DNA of 64,000 bases from Campylorhamphus procurvoides (taxonomy: Eukaryota; Chordata; Aves; Passeriformes; Dendrocolaptidae). The notes beneath the pieces were generated by a model, which saw only the letters and a list, made by a program, of their open reading frames with translations, made no database searches and had not been told where the DNA came from. Below are positions 13,912-28,400 of the stretch, piece by piece. The translations under genes and the position numbers were made by a program. The stretch is from NCBI GenBank assembly GCA_013396655.1, contig WBMV01004991.1, positions 296,635 to 360,634 of the forward strand, given 5' to 3'. Position 1 is the first letter of the stretch. Each line of letters begins with the position of its first letter.

Positions 13912-16900
13912 TTAAAATGAAAGCAGAGTATGAAATACATAATTTTCATAAAAAGCTAGTCTTTAGCAGATTCCCCCTTCATTTAAAAAAAAAAAGAAAA
14001 AAAAGAAAAAAGGTGTGACAATGAAAAAAAGCTACTTTGGCCACAGAGCAATCAAGCCATGGACCATGGACAGTTATTCTGAGACTTCGCTACAAATAAC
14101 GTTCATACATGCTCCAACTGGGAAAAAATAATGCTAAAAATCTCTATTTCATCTTCATGGGGGGTTTTTTTGCACTGAGTGTTTAGCAGGCTTATGCTTC
14201 TTTCCATCAAAACTGGTACATCCCTCTAAAGACCACTTACAATCAAATCTTTAAAGCATTTTTCTACTCACTGAGCATATCCATAAGGCACTAACAAAAA
14301 TAACTAAGGGTTGAGAGGGATTGATGTGTAAGGAAAAATTATGAAATAAATTGGGATTGATCTGGAACTGATGAACTGAAAGTAACATATTGAAGACAGG
14401 AGGATTTTACTATTTTAGATCCATTGTAAGTGAATAAAGGCCCTTTATTATCTGACTTGAGGAAAATGGGAGGAAGTTAATATAATGAGAGATGGCCTAT
14501 TATGTCAGAGAGGGAAAGAGATCAGCTAGATACTAGAATATAAGAGTTTGCAGGGTGGTAGATCTGTAGACAATACTCTTAAAGGTATCACAGAGATGTT
14601 GTATGAAAGGATCTGCTTGAAATCCAGCTACTTGGGCAGTTCCTACATTTACCTGATAGGGCTAAAGATGCACATATCCTTTGGTGGCTGACATACTGGA
14701 TTTTCCTTTTCATGAAATTCAGGGTGAAAGCAGGAAAGAAGCCAATATTCAGCCTGTTCTCACGTATGAGTGAAACACATATCCAGACTCATGAACTTTG
14801 ATATGCTTCTGGATCCATTGACACAAACACAGTTTTGATTACCACTTGAAAAGACAATTCAGATACTGAAGAGGTAAGAGGCTCCTGCAGCAGGCTGTAG
14901 GGATTTGCCCAGTAACAAAGCCTGACAACTTTAGTAAGGGCAAATATCCACTGTGGAAATAGATTAGTCAATGAAACATGTCTGCAGAGGCCATAGAGTC
15001 TTTGACAGACCAAGAAAATTCATTTTTCTAGGCATGGCTTGCTGTACCTGAACAGAAGCTCAGTCCAAACAAGTCTAGGCTTTATGACAGTGCTCTTTTC
15101 TGGTCAGGGATCTGCTGGATCTCCTGGAAGAAGGAGAGTCACTGGCTCCACAGATATGAGCAGGTCTGCATCTAGGTTTATCACCACCAAATAAGAAATG
15201 CAGAATTCAGAGTCCAAATTCTCATACACATTATTCTGTGTAATTATCATGAAGTGACCTAAAGTTTGTGGATAAAGTCAGTGGAGAAACCCCCTGTGCA
15301 CGGACAGCGTCAACCAAGTAGTAAAGATGGTACAACACCTTTCTGCACCAATTGTGCCTGTAGTTCTGTTGCTAACAAGAAGGGACACCAAGATAGGTTC
15401 AAAAGAAGGAAGTGGACTGCAGTAAAGCATCACAACAGCACTGTGTTATGCACTACAGTCCTTTTTACTTGCTAGATATCCAGCTGTTATAAATTAAATC
15501 AGAGTTGGAACACTCTGTGGTGCTGAGCTGAGTTTAATAGAGTGAGGAATTAGGGTCTGCACTATATGAAAATTGTATGTCCCTCACTTTTTACCACAGA
15601 AGGGTGTCAGCTTCAGGGCTGGAGAAGAAGCCTTCATTAGGTACAACATGACATAACTAGACAAAACAGTGTAAAGGATGGCTGACCCAGCAGTTATATG
15701 AGGTTGTTCAAGTTCCTGGTCTGTCACAAGCTTTTTGAGCAGCCTGGAGCAAGATAGCTACTCAGCTGTCCTCAATGCTCCTTCCACAAAACTGGGACAG
15801 CAATACTTTCCCTTTTAAATGGATGAAAATGATTGTACAGCTGCAGATGGGATCTTCTACTCAACAGGCAGCTTGACAGAAGGATTTCTTCAGGTACAAA
15901 GTTGACCCAAAAGAGTTGTGGTGGAAATCCCATCATTTGAACTGTTCCCAGACAGAATGAATATGGCCTAGGAGAAGCCTGTCTCAACAGGCTGTTACAA
16001 GCAGGTTGAAAATTAAACTTTTGCACCTTGTAGACTATGCTTTTGTGTCAAGACAACAGATCAGATAACTTTGATTTATGAAAAGCAAATCCCAAGAAGT
16101 GCTGGACATGCCTAACAAATTGAAGGGTGACACCTACCCTGAAGCGCTCCCGGACTAAGAAAACTGTGCAACTCAAAAGTCAAGTACAAGAGTACAACGA
16201 AAGGCAGATAACTACAGAGCTGACTAGTCTTAACAATCAGGTACTGAATTCCAAACCCCAGCCGATGCCTTCTAAGTCATATTTCACTGTAGGAATCCCT
16301 TTTCTCATGGGATTAGTTTAGTCACCTCACATGTCACAGCCCAAATCCATGGGAAACAACAACCAAAATAATTGTTTGGACCAGGTGTCATAGACTGTAA
16401 GCTTTTATCACAGTAGCTTGTGTACTTGTGGCATAATAGGAGATTAGGACTCACTTGAGAAAGAAATAGCTTGTCAGTCCATCGATCAGAAGGTTGCACA
16501 AGAGACCAGTGTTCCCATCATCTTGGAATAGGGGCAAGTTTCAGGAGGGACAAGAAAATTACTGCAGCTATTGAAGAGACATAGATCACCTCCCTGCTCA
16601 CACCTGGCCAGCTACTTTGACCATCAAGTTAAGGCAGAAAATGGCATGACAGATTGGGGATATGTCTTTGTCAAACTGTGAACTCCATTTTGTTCTATGA
16701 AACATGTTTTGTGTCAATGCCTCTATATAGTGCTGTGACCTTCACCGAAGAATGTCACCTCGTGTTGGACTGCAAACTCATTTGTAGATTATAGCATAGA
16801 TTTTACTGCAGAAGCAAACAAGACATCAGACATGAAAAGCTCTTTCCTATGGGAACAAACACATTTTACTGGGTTTTGTCTTTGAAGTCTGGAAGAAGCA

Positions 16901-19900
16901 CATGGAGCAAATAATGCAGAGCTCAAATGCAGGGAAGATGGAAGAAAACTCACCAACTCTTGGGCTTACGATTGCCTCAGGATTAGACTGTAGGAGAGCT
17001 GTGTTCAAGCTTTCTAGAGTGATTTGTTAACAGTGAAGTGTTTGAAATTAAGACCATCCTTTCCTCTTGATTGGCTGTTCCTGGGATGCTGCTAGAGCTA
17101 CCTTGCATGTAGGGCCAGGGGAAAAGTGCCTAAGCAGCCAAGGAATTGGGAAAGCAGAGATTAACTTAGCGGGGCAAAAATTGTGCTGAGTGTACCTGCA
17201 CACAGATAATCATACCCACAACGCCCAGAACTAGGAAGAAACACCAGTTTCTAGAGATGTATCTAGCAAAGTTAGAGGAAAAGATGATTACAACTTTTTT
17301 CCCAAGTGGGTAATAGCTACTGCAGATGGTTCTGACCATTGCCCCTCTTCATATGCACTACTCTTTGCTCAGATTGTGCATCCAGACCTAAAGCAATGGC
17401 TTCAAAGTTGAACCAAGAACCTCACCCTATGCTTGCGTGAGCAGGGAAAGGACATTTACACGCTGTTCAAATACGACAGATGTGCTGTCTAATTCAGGGG
17501 GACTGGTTATAGGTTGCTGTGCTGGCCATAACAAGTCATGACTATCAGGCAACCTTTCCATGAAATGCTCTAGAACAATCCATAAGCACTGCTCCTCAGC
17601 AATTTCCTTCTACCAGTTTTTCCACCTAAGAACCAGTGAGGTTTAGCAGCAAAATCTATTAGGGACAACCCAAAAACTGTTGAATTACATAAAAATAAGG
17701 GGAAATGGTCCCTTCTGCTGAAGGATTTGTCTCCCTACTGGTGTCTCTGCTGGGACTCCCAGCCACTACTTGTACTACTGAGTTAAGATTAGAGTCAGAA
17801 TTTCCCTGTTTAAAAAACCTATTTTCATCCTTTCTTTCTCCTTCTATGGATGAAGACAGAAAACTGCAACTAAAGTCAGATGTGGTATTGAGGCAGATTA
17901 CCCACAAAAGACAGTAGGGACTGGTGGTCCTTCTGTTTCATCATGTCTGATTATAGTTTGATGTACTCACAGTGAAATTCCTGCGATGAAATAGCATAGA
18001 CATGGCAATTTCCTTCCTTAATTTTAAAGGCCCACTATATAAAATTAAAATGGTAAAATCTAGACCTTTATTTAGTCTCTCTCACTGAACAGTCATGTCT
18101 GTGTGAGCCAGAGACTGAAGGGAGGCATTCAGTGACCATGTCAGAAAGCTCTGTATGTCTTCTTGTCAGATGCCTCATGAGAGAGAAATGCCTTTCATTA
18201 CCAGTTTAATTCAGGGGAAAATAGGAATAAGATGAGAGAAAAATATAAACAGATAAACTCACCGCAAGTCTGGATGTATATTTTTTTGGAAAATTTCTCA
18301 GATGTCTGTGCCCAAGTATGTGGATTCTCCAGCTAAAGGAAGAATTTTTTTTTAAAATCCACAATCACATATCCAAACTAATTCTGCCTAAGTAGTAAAC
18401 AAGACGTGAGCTAGGATAAATACATACTGTCAGAGGTAATACAGTGAAACAAATCACATTTTATCCTCCTTCATCTGATTATTTCCCCATTGTATAGTTT
18501 ATCCTTGTAGACCACAATTTTGGACTGTGAGTTAGGATATGGTCTTTGCAATGTTTCCTAGAATAGAAGAAATGATTTTGAGTCTATCTAAGTAATTTGT
18601 GGGTTTTACTTCTTCCAGTTGCACCCAAGGGCATGTTGCTGCTGAATTCATCCAGGGCAAGAGACAGCAAAGCATAATGCATGGTGTTTGCTGTCAAGAA
18701 ACAGGGTTAGCTAAAAGGAGTGGAAGGATGTAGGTTGAGTAAAGGCAAGAGAAGGCAATGGAAGTTCACTGGAGCAAACCAGTCAGATCTGAGCAAAATT
18801 TCTCAGCAAAGCATAACAGCAACCACTTATTTCAGCTGGTTTTAGATCCAAATACTGTGGAACAACACACATATTATGTTTCTCAGTGCAGAAGACACAT
18901 ATAGCATCTATATGAATAGCCTGTGTTTTATGATGTGGGTATATGGAGAGGTATTTTTACTCACACAAACTGACATGGTCATCATATTTGATAGTGAATA
19001 TACACCTTTGACAATGCTGACATGCTTCTGGGGTTACAGAAACACTTATGTTCCTTACAAATGGGTTATAACAAGGAAAAAATGATGCAGTCAAGTTCCA
19101 AACATAATCAAGCACCTGAAACTATGGTGAACCTACTTTATATACATATATATATTTAAAAATAAACTATTAAATAGACCTATACCTACTAGAGGCAGGG
19201 TCTGTTACAAATAACATTTGCTGTAGACAATACATGTTGAAGGTTTTTTTAACCCCCATTCTCACAATCTGCTGCACATGTAGTATTTCTACACATGCTG
19301 CTGCTACCTTTGTAATCCTAAGGTACACTGGGAGTAGCATATGAACAAACTGTGAATGTACAGGACAGAAAGGAAGACTGTCCTTCCTGTTCTCTTATAT
19401 TGGCTGAAGAGCTGAACCTCACTGGGCTGGATCCAGCTCTCACTGAAAGGAATGAAACAGAACAAACATTGCAGCTAGCTGGACTGCTTGTCCCAAACCA
19501 GGCAAGATTTGGCAGCGTGAGGGTGGACCCACAGGGCAGGACCCACTTACAGCCAGGGAGCTGCACCCAGAGGGCATACAGTGCTCTTAGTAGTATGTGC
19601 ACTGAATGCTGTTTCTGAATATACTCCCTATGTCTCTGGAAGAACCAGTCTTTTATGATCTTAAAACATCCACTTCTTTCCTGCCACTGGGCCAGCTGCC
19701 TTAGCAGTATAATTTATCCAATAATAAAGCAGTAGTTGGTTCTTGGTTTCTTTAAATGAAAAACGTCTTTACAAACGGAAGGTAAAAATGTAGATTACTC
19801 CTTAGAGAATATCAGGGTACAGGTTTAAACTTCACTTGTTTTGATACGGGTTTTTTGCAAGAAAGGTGTAAATATCAACCTTTACTATGGATATCCTTAC

Positions 19901-21529
19901 TGTAAATATTAAATATTCAGTGATCAAATGCTTCATGATATTTATGGAGAGCTTTCTGCTTTTACATTGGCTTTCACCTGGATTTGTGTAGAGACACATG
20001 CATGCATGCACACTCCAAAGCTAGACAGACATACATTCAAGCAGTCACCATTTATCCTGCAAGGACTACACCTCAGCTGGAGTCATTCAGACCTGCTCCT
20101 TGGTGCAAAAATGCTGGTTTACATAATAGAGGGCCTGTCCTTGAAAACACTGCTGATGCAGTCATGGTTACCTTATGTTTCCCCAGCCATTGCCAAGAGG
20201 TAGAATAACACATTATGGGATTTTGAAGCCTGACTCCCCGCCCCAGGAAACCCATCAAGCTGGGCGCACCAATGCTGGACATCTGCGGTGCAGGGCAGCA
20301 TAGCAGTTATGAGCACTGACTTACAGGAACTCCACTGGCACCCCATAGGAGATGGACTGCTCTGCCCTGCTCCAAGAATGAGCTCAGGCACTGCTTCCTC
20401 AGAGTGCCACTTTAGCAGTGGTCTAACACAATACATCTCAAGAAGCATTTATGCTGTGTTCACTGCGCATTCAACTGTGGCCACTTCACAGGTTTAACCA
20501 ACTATTTTATGGCCACGGTAAAGGGTTCTTATTGATTTAAATTGCAAGCCTGGCTCCCGTCAGCTTCACTTGAGGGCAAAAATGCAATAAAATATCCCAC
20601 AGCACAGAGACAGACGTATCCCATTCAAAATCTTAAGACATCCTTTTCACTATAATCACCTTCAGTGGAGTGTTGTTTTTCTCTCTTTTTCTTTTTTATT
20701 TTTTTAAGGACAAGGTTATCTTAGAGATTTCTCCATCTCTACAGATTTGAGAGGCACTGCCTCTAAAATTTGTCAGCAGGCCAATCCAGTGGTAGACATA
20801 AACCAAACCCTGTGGGCTTTGGGTTTTTCCCTTTTTGTCAGACACATGTGTAACATTGCCGGGATGACACCGATGCCTTGGCAAGTGTTAGCATGGAGTT
20901 GTAGAGTTTGGTCATAAAATCATTTGCATATGCTGCCAACAAACCCCAAGCAACTCTCAGGGGAGTGGGGGGCCCTTTCCTGTGCCCCTGTGATCCTCTG
21001 GCCCTGCTGGTGTACCTCCTGCCGTGTCAGGGAACTCTGCACCGGACTGGGAAAGTCTTTCCACTCTGGCATGGTTTTAATAAAGGAGAGACGTTGTCAG
21101 TTCAGAGCATTGTTTATCATCTTCTCATCATAGAGATACTCTATTGCAGCCACAAAGGAGGTCTCTCCACTGGAGTGGCGCGAAAAAACAGGCAACACTT
21201 TTTTGTGTACTTCACAGGCAGTTTCTTTAAAATAATTTACCTGAAATGCACCCGAGGTGAAGATAACCTCCAGACACATCCGGAAAATAGCAAGCGATTG
21301 CTAGGTATCTGACATTTGAAATAACATGTTTCTGGAGGGTTGACATTACAAGAGTCATTTCACTTCAAAATGTTATTCCTAATGTAATTTTTTCAAATTC
21401 ATAAGAGGCACTTGCTAGGATTCAGCGCAGCACCAGAGTCACTGGAAAGACAGAGGTCAAATTCATTTCATTTCTTTTATGTTTTCCTCTCCTCGCTAGA
21501 TGAAACAAATGATTGAGCCGGGGACACTT
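13912..21529. other. Intergenic DNA, nothing recognised
   Basis: About 7.6 kb of unique AT-rich sequence with a purine tract near 13985-14013. No repeat family, RNA gene or coding exon was identified. Confidence 0.55.
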
Positions 21530-21860
21530 GGCAGGTCGGTGGCTGAGCGCGGCGGCGCCGTCGCAAGATCGATCTTCGCCATGCGTGGGGCTCGGGCGGC
21601 GTGGGTGACATCTGTCGTGGTTGTCATGGCAGCCTGCGGGGGTCAGGCCTGACAGGGAGGGCCTCCCCGCCTCCGCCCGGCGCGCTTCAAGGTTAACAGC
21701 CAATGGACCAAAGAAATAGGCAATTATAGTGCAGTCAATTCTGGTTAGGGAAATACCCGAGAAGTAAATATATCTGATCAGCAGATGAAAATGAGGCGGC
21801 CCGGCGCTGTGGGTGGGTGGGGGCGGCAGTGCCCGCCGGGTGTGGGGCTGTGCCCTCCCA
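21530..21860. promoter_or_regulatory. CpG island joined to AT-rich block; candidate promoter or enhancer
   Basis: From 21535 to 21690 the sequence is dense in CpG (GAGCGCGGCGGCGCCGTCGC and CGCCCGGCGCGC), more than twenty CpGs in about 150 bases in a desert where CpG is otherwise scarce. It is followed at 21690-21790 by an abruptly AT-richer block with AGCCAATGG (a CCAAT-type motif), CAATTATAGTG and AAGTAAATATATCTGATCAG, then a second GC-rich part. Persistence of CpG suggests an unmethylated regulatory element. No exon or TATA box was recognised. The long minus-strand open frame across it is explained by high GC. Confidence 0.55.
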
Positions 21861-24800
21861 TGCTCTGCGGCTCCCTTTGCCCACCCACAGACAGCTCGGC
21901 CTCCTGGGCACAGGGTCAGAGGGCAGCTCCCTTCCCCTGCCCACGGATGGTCTCTGTTGGGGTCTCCAGCCTGACAAAGGCTGACAAAGGGCAGCCACCA
22001 CATCCAACTTTCCCTCGCCATGAGCTGCTGACTGCCTGTCTCATGCCGGGCCACTTGTACACACTGCACAACCCACACGAGGGGCCTAAACAATGGCTTC
22101 AATAAATTATACGACCACGTATCTGGGTACACAAGTATATTCTAATGCTGATACATTTTCTGTGGATGGGCTGGTCGTACAACCAAGAGGGGCAGAGGCG
22201 AGGGCTCCTCAGCTTCAGCATTTCAGCAGCAGTGGATGTCGCCCTCTTTCAGCCTTCAAGGCAGACCAAGCCACCACCATGACCAGCAGCTGACCCTCAG
22301 GGCAGAGCGTCAGAGCTCAGCACCTTTAAAACCTGTCTGCCTCTGCTCTGTCTTCCATGAAGAGAAGGGTAAATGCAGGAGGTCGCCCCAGAGCAGCTGT
22401 GGTCCAGCTGTGGGAGGAGTGGCTGGGTTCCTGCACTGTCGAGGTCCCTGAGCCTCCGAGTCAGCTGTAATGTTTGGGGACAACACCAATATTTTCTTCC
22501 CCTTTCACAGAGGGAGTGGCAAGGCATCAGGAGATTGCATGCAGACATCCAAGGATGCGTGGGCATGAGAAGCCCCACAGCATGTCCAACCCATCTCCAC
22601 TCCTCCATGATTTTGGAGGTGAGGCTGTTTGTTCTGGCCCTCTTGTCCTTCAAGTAATGCCTGCCCCAGCTAACTCCAGAGATCCCTGGACTCCTGAATG
22701 GATTTCCTGCTGTTGCTACTGAGAACAGCCCAAGGAGGGTGGGATAGAGGCCACCTTAGGGACAGCAGAAGGCTGGGACTAGCTTCATGGACTGTCTCTG
22801 CATCTCCTGTCATCACAGACAGGCTGGAAACACTTTTCTCTGCCTCTTAATGATCATTGAAGGGAGGAAAATCCCCCTGGCTCAGGGCTGCAAAGGCTGC
22901 TCTCGCTGAAATGCATGAACCAGTTCCTGTACCTTGGGGCGGGAGTCTGCCCAAACCAGAGCCCCTTGTCAATCACTCCTGGCTGCCAGAGGGATCAGCA
23001 CAGCAGAATGGAGGCTTGTTTGTCCCAGCAGCTGCAACTCCTCCAGAAAGAAACTTTCCAAATCAATGAAAACCTTCAGTTTTAATGACCACAGAAAAGC
23101 AATCCCTCAAGATCATGAGTATGTTTCAAACAATGGATCAAAAGCAATACTGCCATTTTCTTCTGAAGACATTTTCCCAATATCTCCGTGTGGTAACAGA
23201 CTTTCTCCCTACACTTCTGACTTTAATCCAGAGCTACAACTCAAATAAGATGAAACTCTGACTTCCAAAAGCCTAGGGAACTAGAGAAAAATTTTTGCAA
23301 CTCTGAATTGTGTCTGCAACTCCAGTTGATTCAGCACTTCTTTTTGTCTGTATCTGTCTTCCACTCGATCATCTATGGTGCTGCTGTGTTCCCCCTGCTA
23401 TGCTCAGCCATGTGTGGACACGTGGAGGATCAGGGCAGGAAGCTGAGACTCAGCCTCAATCCTCCAGCCTCAGTGCAGAGATCCAGCCACTGCTGATCTG
23501 CCTTAACAGTGTTCATGGTGCCAGAAAGTTTCTTGCTGGAGCTTATGAGACCCCACACCTCTTTGTCATCACATTTTGGATTTGTCTTGCACACAAAAGA
23601 GGCGCATTTTAATGGAGAGTAAAGTTCTGCTGCTTTTTTTTCTTTTTTTTTTTTTCGAGAAGACTTTCTTCAGAGTTGCCCTAAGCAGTCTTTTCCACTG
23701 AGAAAAACTTACATAGAACTGATTGTTGTTTACCAGACTTGTTATTGATGACAAAGGAAGTAAAAAAACCCAAAGATTTTATTTCTTCTAGTTATTAGTG
23801 CCTCAGCTGTCATCCTGGTCTGACCTTCTGTTGATCTCCTGTTGCCCTGTACCTTTCTGTCAATCTCCTCTGAAAATTTCTTGGGTACTAAATTATTTGA
23901 CATTGCCCCTCAGATACCCTCTGGACTCATTACATGGCTAATAGTGTCTCTGTGTTACCATCTCCATCTGTTAATTACTTTCAAAGTATACTGTGTTTTC
24001 CTTAAGATATCCCTCTGGTATGCTAAAAAAGAAATATTTATTCCTAAGAAGGTCACCACCTCTATTTAGTCACCTGTTGAATGGATTCAAAATGCTTTGA
24101 TTCCAAGCTTTCTGGGGCAGGTTTTCTTTGTGTCACTCATTGATACCTAGCACCTACTAAAATGATTCTGTGCTTTGGAAGGAGTCTTCATCTGTTACTG
24201 GAGCAGAAATAATAAACACAAAAAAAATATGCTTCCCAGGTCTGGGGTCAGAGTGATACCATTTTTCCCCATTTTGGTCACATTTGTTGTCCCACAAAAA
24301 ATGATTCATGAAGTCATTTAATTTCTCAATCCTTTATGTGATCAAGGCAGTGAAATTTATAATGTCCATATACTCTGTGGAAGGCACCAGCATGTTGCAG
24401 CATTTTAACCTTTTAAATATTCCGTATTTCAGCTGGCTAGCCATCCTACCCCTTCTGCACAGTTCACTGCAGCTGTAAATAGTGGAGGAAGAGGAACAGA
24501 CAGCCAATCAAATTACAAAAAGCTGAAAAGGTCAAAACCGCACAATTTACTACTACCTTTTCCAAAATACAGGAGACTTTAAGATCCCATTATTTTCCCT
24601 TGAAACACTTAATTAAAAGAAGCAAAAATTGTGCAAAAGAATATGTGGGTGGAAAAATTAGTTAGGTAGCCCTTGTATAATATGTGTCACCAGTGTAACT
24701 GTTTCTTTACGGTCTTAATGTCAACTACTTCTGGTCTTTATTATTAAGAGCCGGTCCTGCATCTGCCTTCCTCTATTTTCTGTAGGGCATCCCAATGACC

Positions 24801-25820
24801 AGCTAGTCTTTAGCCCTCCACCCTTTCTCTGCTTTTGATCTGTTCTTATGAGCAATTCAGTGAAAAATTGGCCATTTTCTTCAGGGAGATAAATTTTGCA
24901 AATGCACAAAATTCTCTGCACAACTTTCATCATACTGCAGAGTGGAGGACACCAATACTATTGAAAGGGAGAAGACAGGAATCTTCTTGAGATATGCCAC
25001 CCTTAGACAATGCTATAATATGCATTCACTTGAGTAATATGCATAGAAACCTCTTTTAGGCTGAAGATGACACTGGAAAAGGTCCCTCCCTCTACATTTG
25101 CAACACCACCTTTCCTATTGCAAGTCAGTTAATGCTTTTTTCTGGCAGGACCAATGAATATAGCATTGCACCAGCATCCCCATGCTCTTCCCGCAGCTGT
25201 CCTTCCATCCATTGTAAATAATTAAAAAAATTCCTTCTGTAGACAGACAGTAACATCACCTCCCTGCTCCTTGGTACATGAAGAAACAGCACAAGGATGA
25301 CAGACTGGCACAGCTCTGTCGCCCCCAGGTGTGGGCTGCTGTCCCAGGACTCCAAAATTTGCAGGCAGAAAAGTAATTTTTGTTCTGTGTAACTTATTCA
25401 GACATTTCAGCATGTGGAAAAGAGGCTGCTGCTACTTTGTCATCATTTCAGCTGACTGCTCTTTTCTGTGCAAACATTGGCAAATAATCATTAGGACTGT
25501 GTTATTCTGTGACTTCTTGCTTTTTTCCTTCTGTTGAAAATACATTCATGTCATTTTATGAATCTTTGCTTTGATATCTTTGACAGTAAATTAAAGTGCA
25601 AGCAGCAGAAAATGAATGGAAGATAGACACTTTAGGTTTTTATTCATGAGAAATAGGGTAAAAAGCAAAAACCATAAACGTAAAGGTGGAAAGTAAATAC
25701 CCCCACTCCTGTTTTTCCACAGCTATTTAATGGAAAAGTTTTTCTTCTGTCAGGCTCTACATATAATTTCCTGTAGGGGAAAAAAAAAAAGTAAGAGCTT
25801 ATAGAACCTAACTCATTTGG
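21861..25820. other. Intergenic DNA, nothing recognised
   Basis: GC content is above the local background to about 23.1 kb and falls after that. Open frames in the GC-richer part overlap on both strands. A T-rich tract lies at 23633-23656. Confidence 0.55.
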
Positions 25821-26010
<190 letters not shown>

Positions 26011-27359
26011 GTTTCAATTGTGCAAAAAGGATCCTCACTTTTCTGTGTCTGGGCTCTGTATTGTGCTTGGTAGAGGAGACCTGGCTGAGGATATGGCCTG
26101 TTGTGCTACAGCTCTGCACCAGGACAAAGAATGCTCCCAGTGCCAGCATGGCTTAGTGGACACCTCCTGTCTTCCTCTAGGGCTGAGCAGTGGCCCCAAG
26201 CATGAAACTGGAAAGGATATAACTATACTGGGACTTGGATGAAGGGGCCCCTGCTCAAATTAAGCCGGCTGAAGTGTTGCCAGTTTAGCTGAGAAGGACT
26301 GAAGCTGGCGCTGGCACTGCATTACATCCACGCAGTCAAGAGGCAGAGGTCAGTCACACAGCGTGCATGCTAAGAAGGAGGCAGCGGTGTGCAACCTCAT
26401 GCCCAGGGTACAAGGGACCAGCCAGAGGTTGCACCAGGCTGGTGGGCTGTGATTCTTCTGAGGTTACCTACAGGTCATGCACTGTCTGAGGGTTCACAAG
26501 TGTACCATGTGGAATCATGATGTTAATAGAAAGGTGCCATTTTCAGATTTCTTTACAGACCAGCTTTCTATTCACTGGGCTGAAAAAAATGAAGAGACAA
26601 TTTTCAGGCATCATATTGTTTTAGAAAAACATCTTAGTCTGGATTTCACATGATCAGTCATGGGGAAATGGCCCCCACTCCTGATAAATCATTCTAATGG
26701 CCAGTTACTCTCTGTGTAAACATTTCAGTGTTTATATGATGAAAGGGAGCTTTTGTCATCAACCTGTACCCATTTCCTTCTACTTCCTACTTTATTTCTT
26801 TGTGTTTTCTGCTTCCTCATCTCATTTTACTCTCAGTTATTGTTTGTCTTCTTTCCCCTCAGCTTTGCTTCCTACCCAACTTGTGTTGTTTCTGTTTTCT
26901 CAGCCTTTTTGACCCCCTACTCCTTCTCCCTCCCTGTTTCCTCTTGCAACATCTGCCATATTCTGAATTTTTCTGCTCTGCAGAATTTCACTGTGTTAAA
27001 ATACAACCATGGCACAAAGCTGGCTGTGATTTAGTCATGAGCAATCTGTAGCTTAACCATAATGAAACCCTGTTGAGAACAAAATTCCATCATATGAGAG
27101 GAATTTCCTGTATGGAAATTCTTTTTTTGGATGAGAAGGGCATTTCTCCTGTGGCAAGTCTCCCCTCAACACCCTATTCTTTGCAGAACTAAAAATTGCA
27201 TTTTCTTCAGTATAAGTGAATGCCAAGCAGGGCCTTTTGGGGAGGGAAGAAATAGGGTGAAATACTGATAATCAAGATAAATCAAGCCATGACGTAGAAC
27301 ATAAGAACTATGTTCCATTCAATTCAGCTAGGGAGCTCAACTTGTTCAGCACTGTAGGT

Positions 27360-27660
27360 TATTTTCCATTTGTAATTAGAGCAACAAAGAAACAGCCTTT
27401 CCCTGTTCTGCTCCATCAGCACAGCCCCAGCAAACATCCTCATTTTCAATAACTCTTCCCCTTTATCTCACTCTGCCTGATGCCTAATAAGCTGATTGCT
27501 ATTTACTTTGGACCAACAGCTAATCTGTTAATGATTGATTTTAAATTTTTACAGCCATTTGTCTTTGGCAGGACTTGAGAGTGCGAGCAGCAGTCTTTCC
27601 TACCTGATGAATTGGCTTTTCTTAAAAAAAAAGAAAAAAGATTTAAGTCAAAAGTCTTCA
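27360..27660. promoter_or_regulatory. Weak candidate conserved non-coding element
   Basis: Repeat-free sequence with AATCTGTTAATGATTGATTT, a TTTGTCTTTGGCAGG segment and AATTGGCTTTTC. It has the texture of conserved regulatory DNA but nothing decisive. Confidence 0.2.
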
Positions 27661-28244
27661 CTGTTATGTTTTACCGACAAACAGCTGACACACAGTGAGT
27701 AAAGCTTAGACAAAAGGGTAAATCTTCATCCAAAATTTCATCAGCCTTTGAAACCACCGGAAAATAATACAAGTGGACATTTTGTTGATAGTTACAGAGG
27801 GGTAAAGACCTACTTATGAGGTAAAACGTAATTGTACTATAAATTCACAAGGCTTAAAATTCTTAATTAACAAAATTGATGCTTGTAATGACGGTTAGGT
27901 GGGGAATAAGAACTAATACTGCTACTGTGCTCCAAAATGATCTAAGTTATATACCATATGATATATGTATTACCATGATATATGCCTAAAAGTGAATTTC
28001 ATTTTCCATTAAAGGACTGCCAAATAGACAGTAGTTATTTTAATTGCTACAACATAGCAGTGCGGTGCAATTTAATCGTTGATTCTAAAAATGGAAAAGT
28101 GAATAATAACATCTTAGCCTGTATATTCTGAAAAGAATAGGAAAAATTCTATACCAGGAAGCTATGCATATTTATAAATGTTGTTTCTTCAATGAGCCAC
28201 TTAGGGATAGGTCCGGCAAGGAAATAAATCATGCTTAGAATACC

Positions 28245-28400
28245 TATACTGTGTCTCACCCATAGATCTCAAAGCTCTTTACAAAGCTATGCAAGTTGTG
28301 TGATTAGCATTTTACAAAGGGGAGAAGCCAAATATCAAAAAGTGATTTCCTTAACATCCAGAATGATCTGGATCCAGAGTTTGGTTTAGGACTCGCAATG
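28245..28400 (+). repeat. Ancient MIR/L3-like repeat remnant
   Basis: The sequence ATCTCAAAGCTCTTTACAAA G is followed by GATTAGCATTTTACAAAGGG G and a degraded AAGTGATTTCCTTAACATCC AGAATGATC. This matches the common 'atctcaaagcactttacaaa…attttacagatgggg…aagtgacttgcccaaggtca' architecture of very old amniote retroposons. Family assignment needs a profile search. Confidence 0.6.

Noticed and set aside
21422..22132. 236-codon minus-strand open frame, the longest in the window
   Set aside because: It runs through a CpG island and GC-rich DNA where stops are rare, other frames on both strands are open too, and the translation is Arg/Pro/His-rich without any family resemblance.
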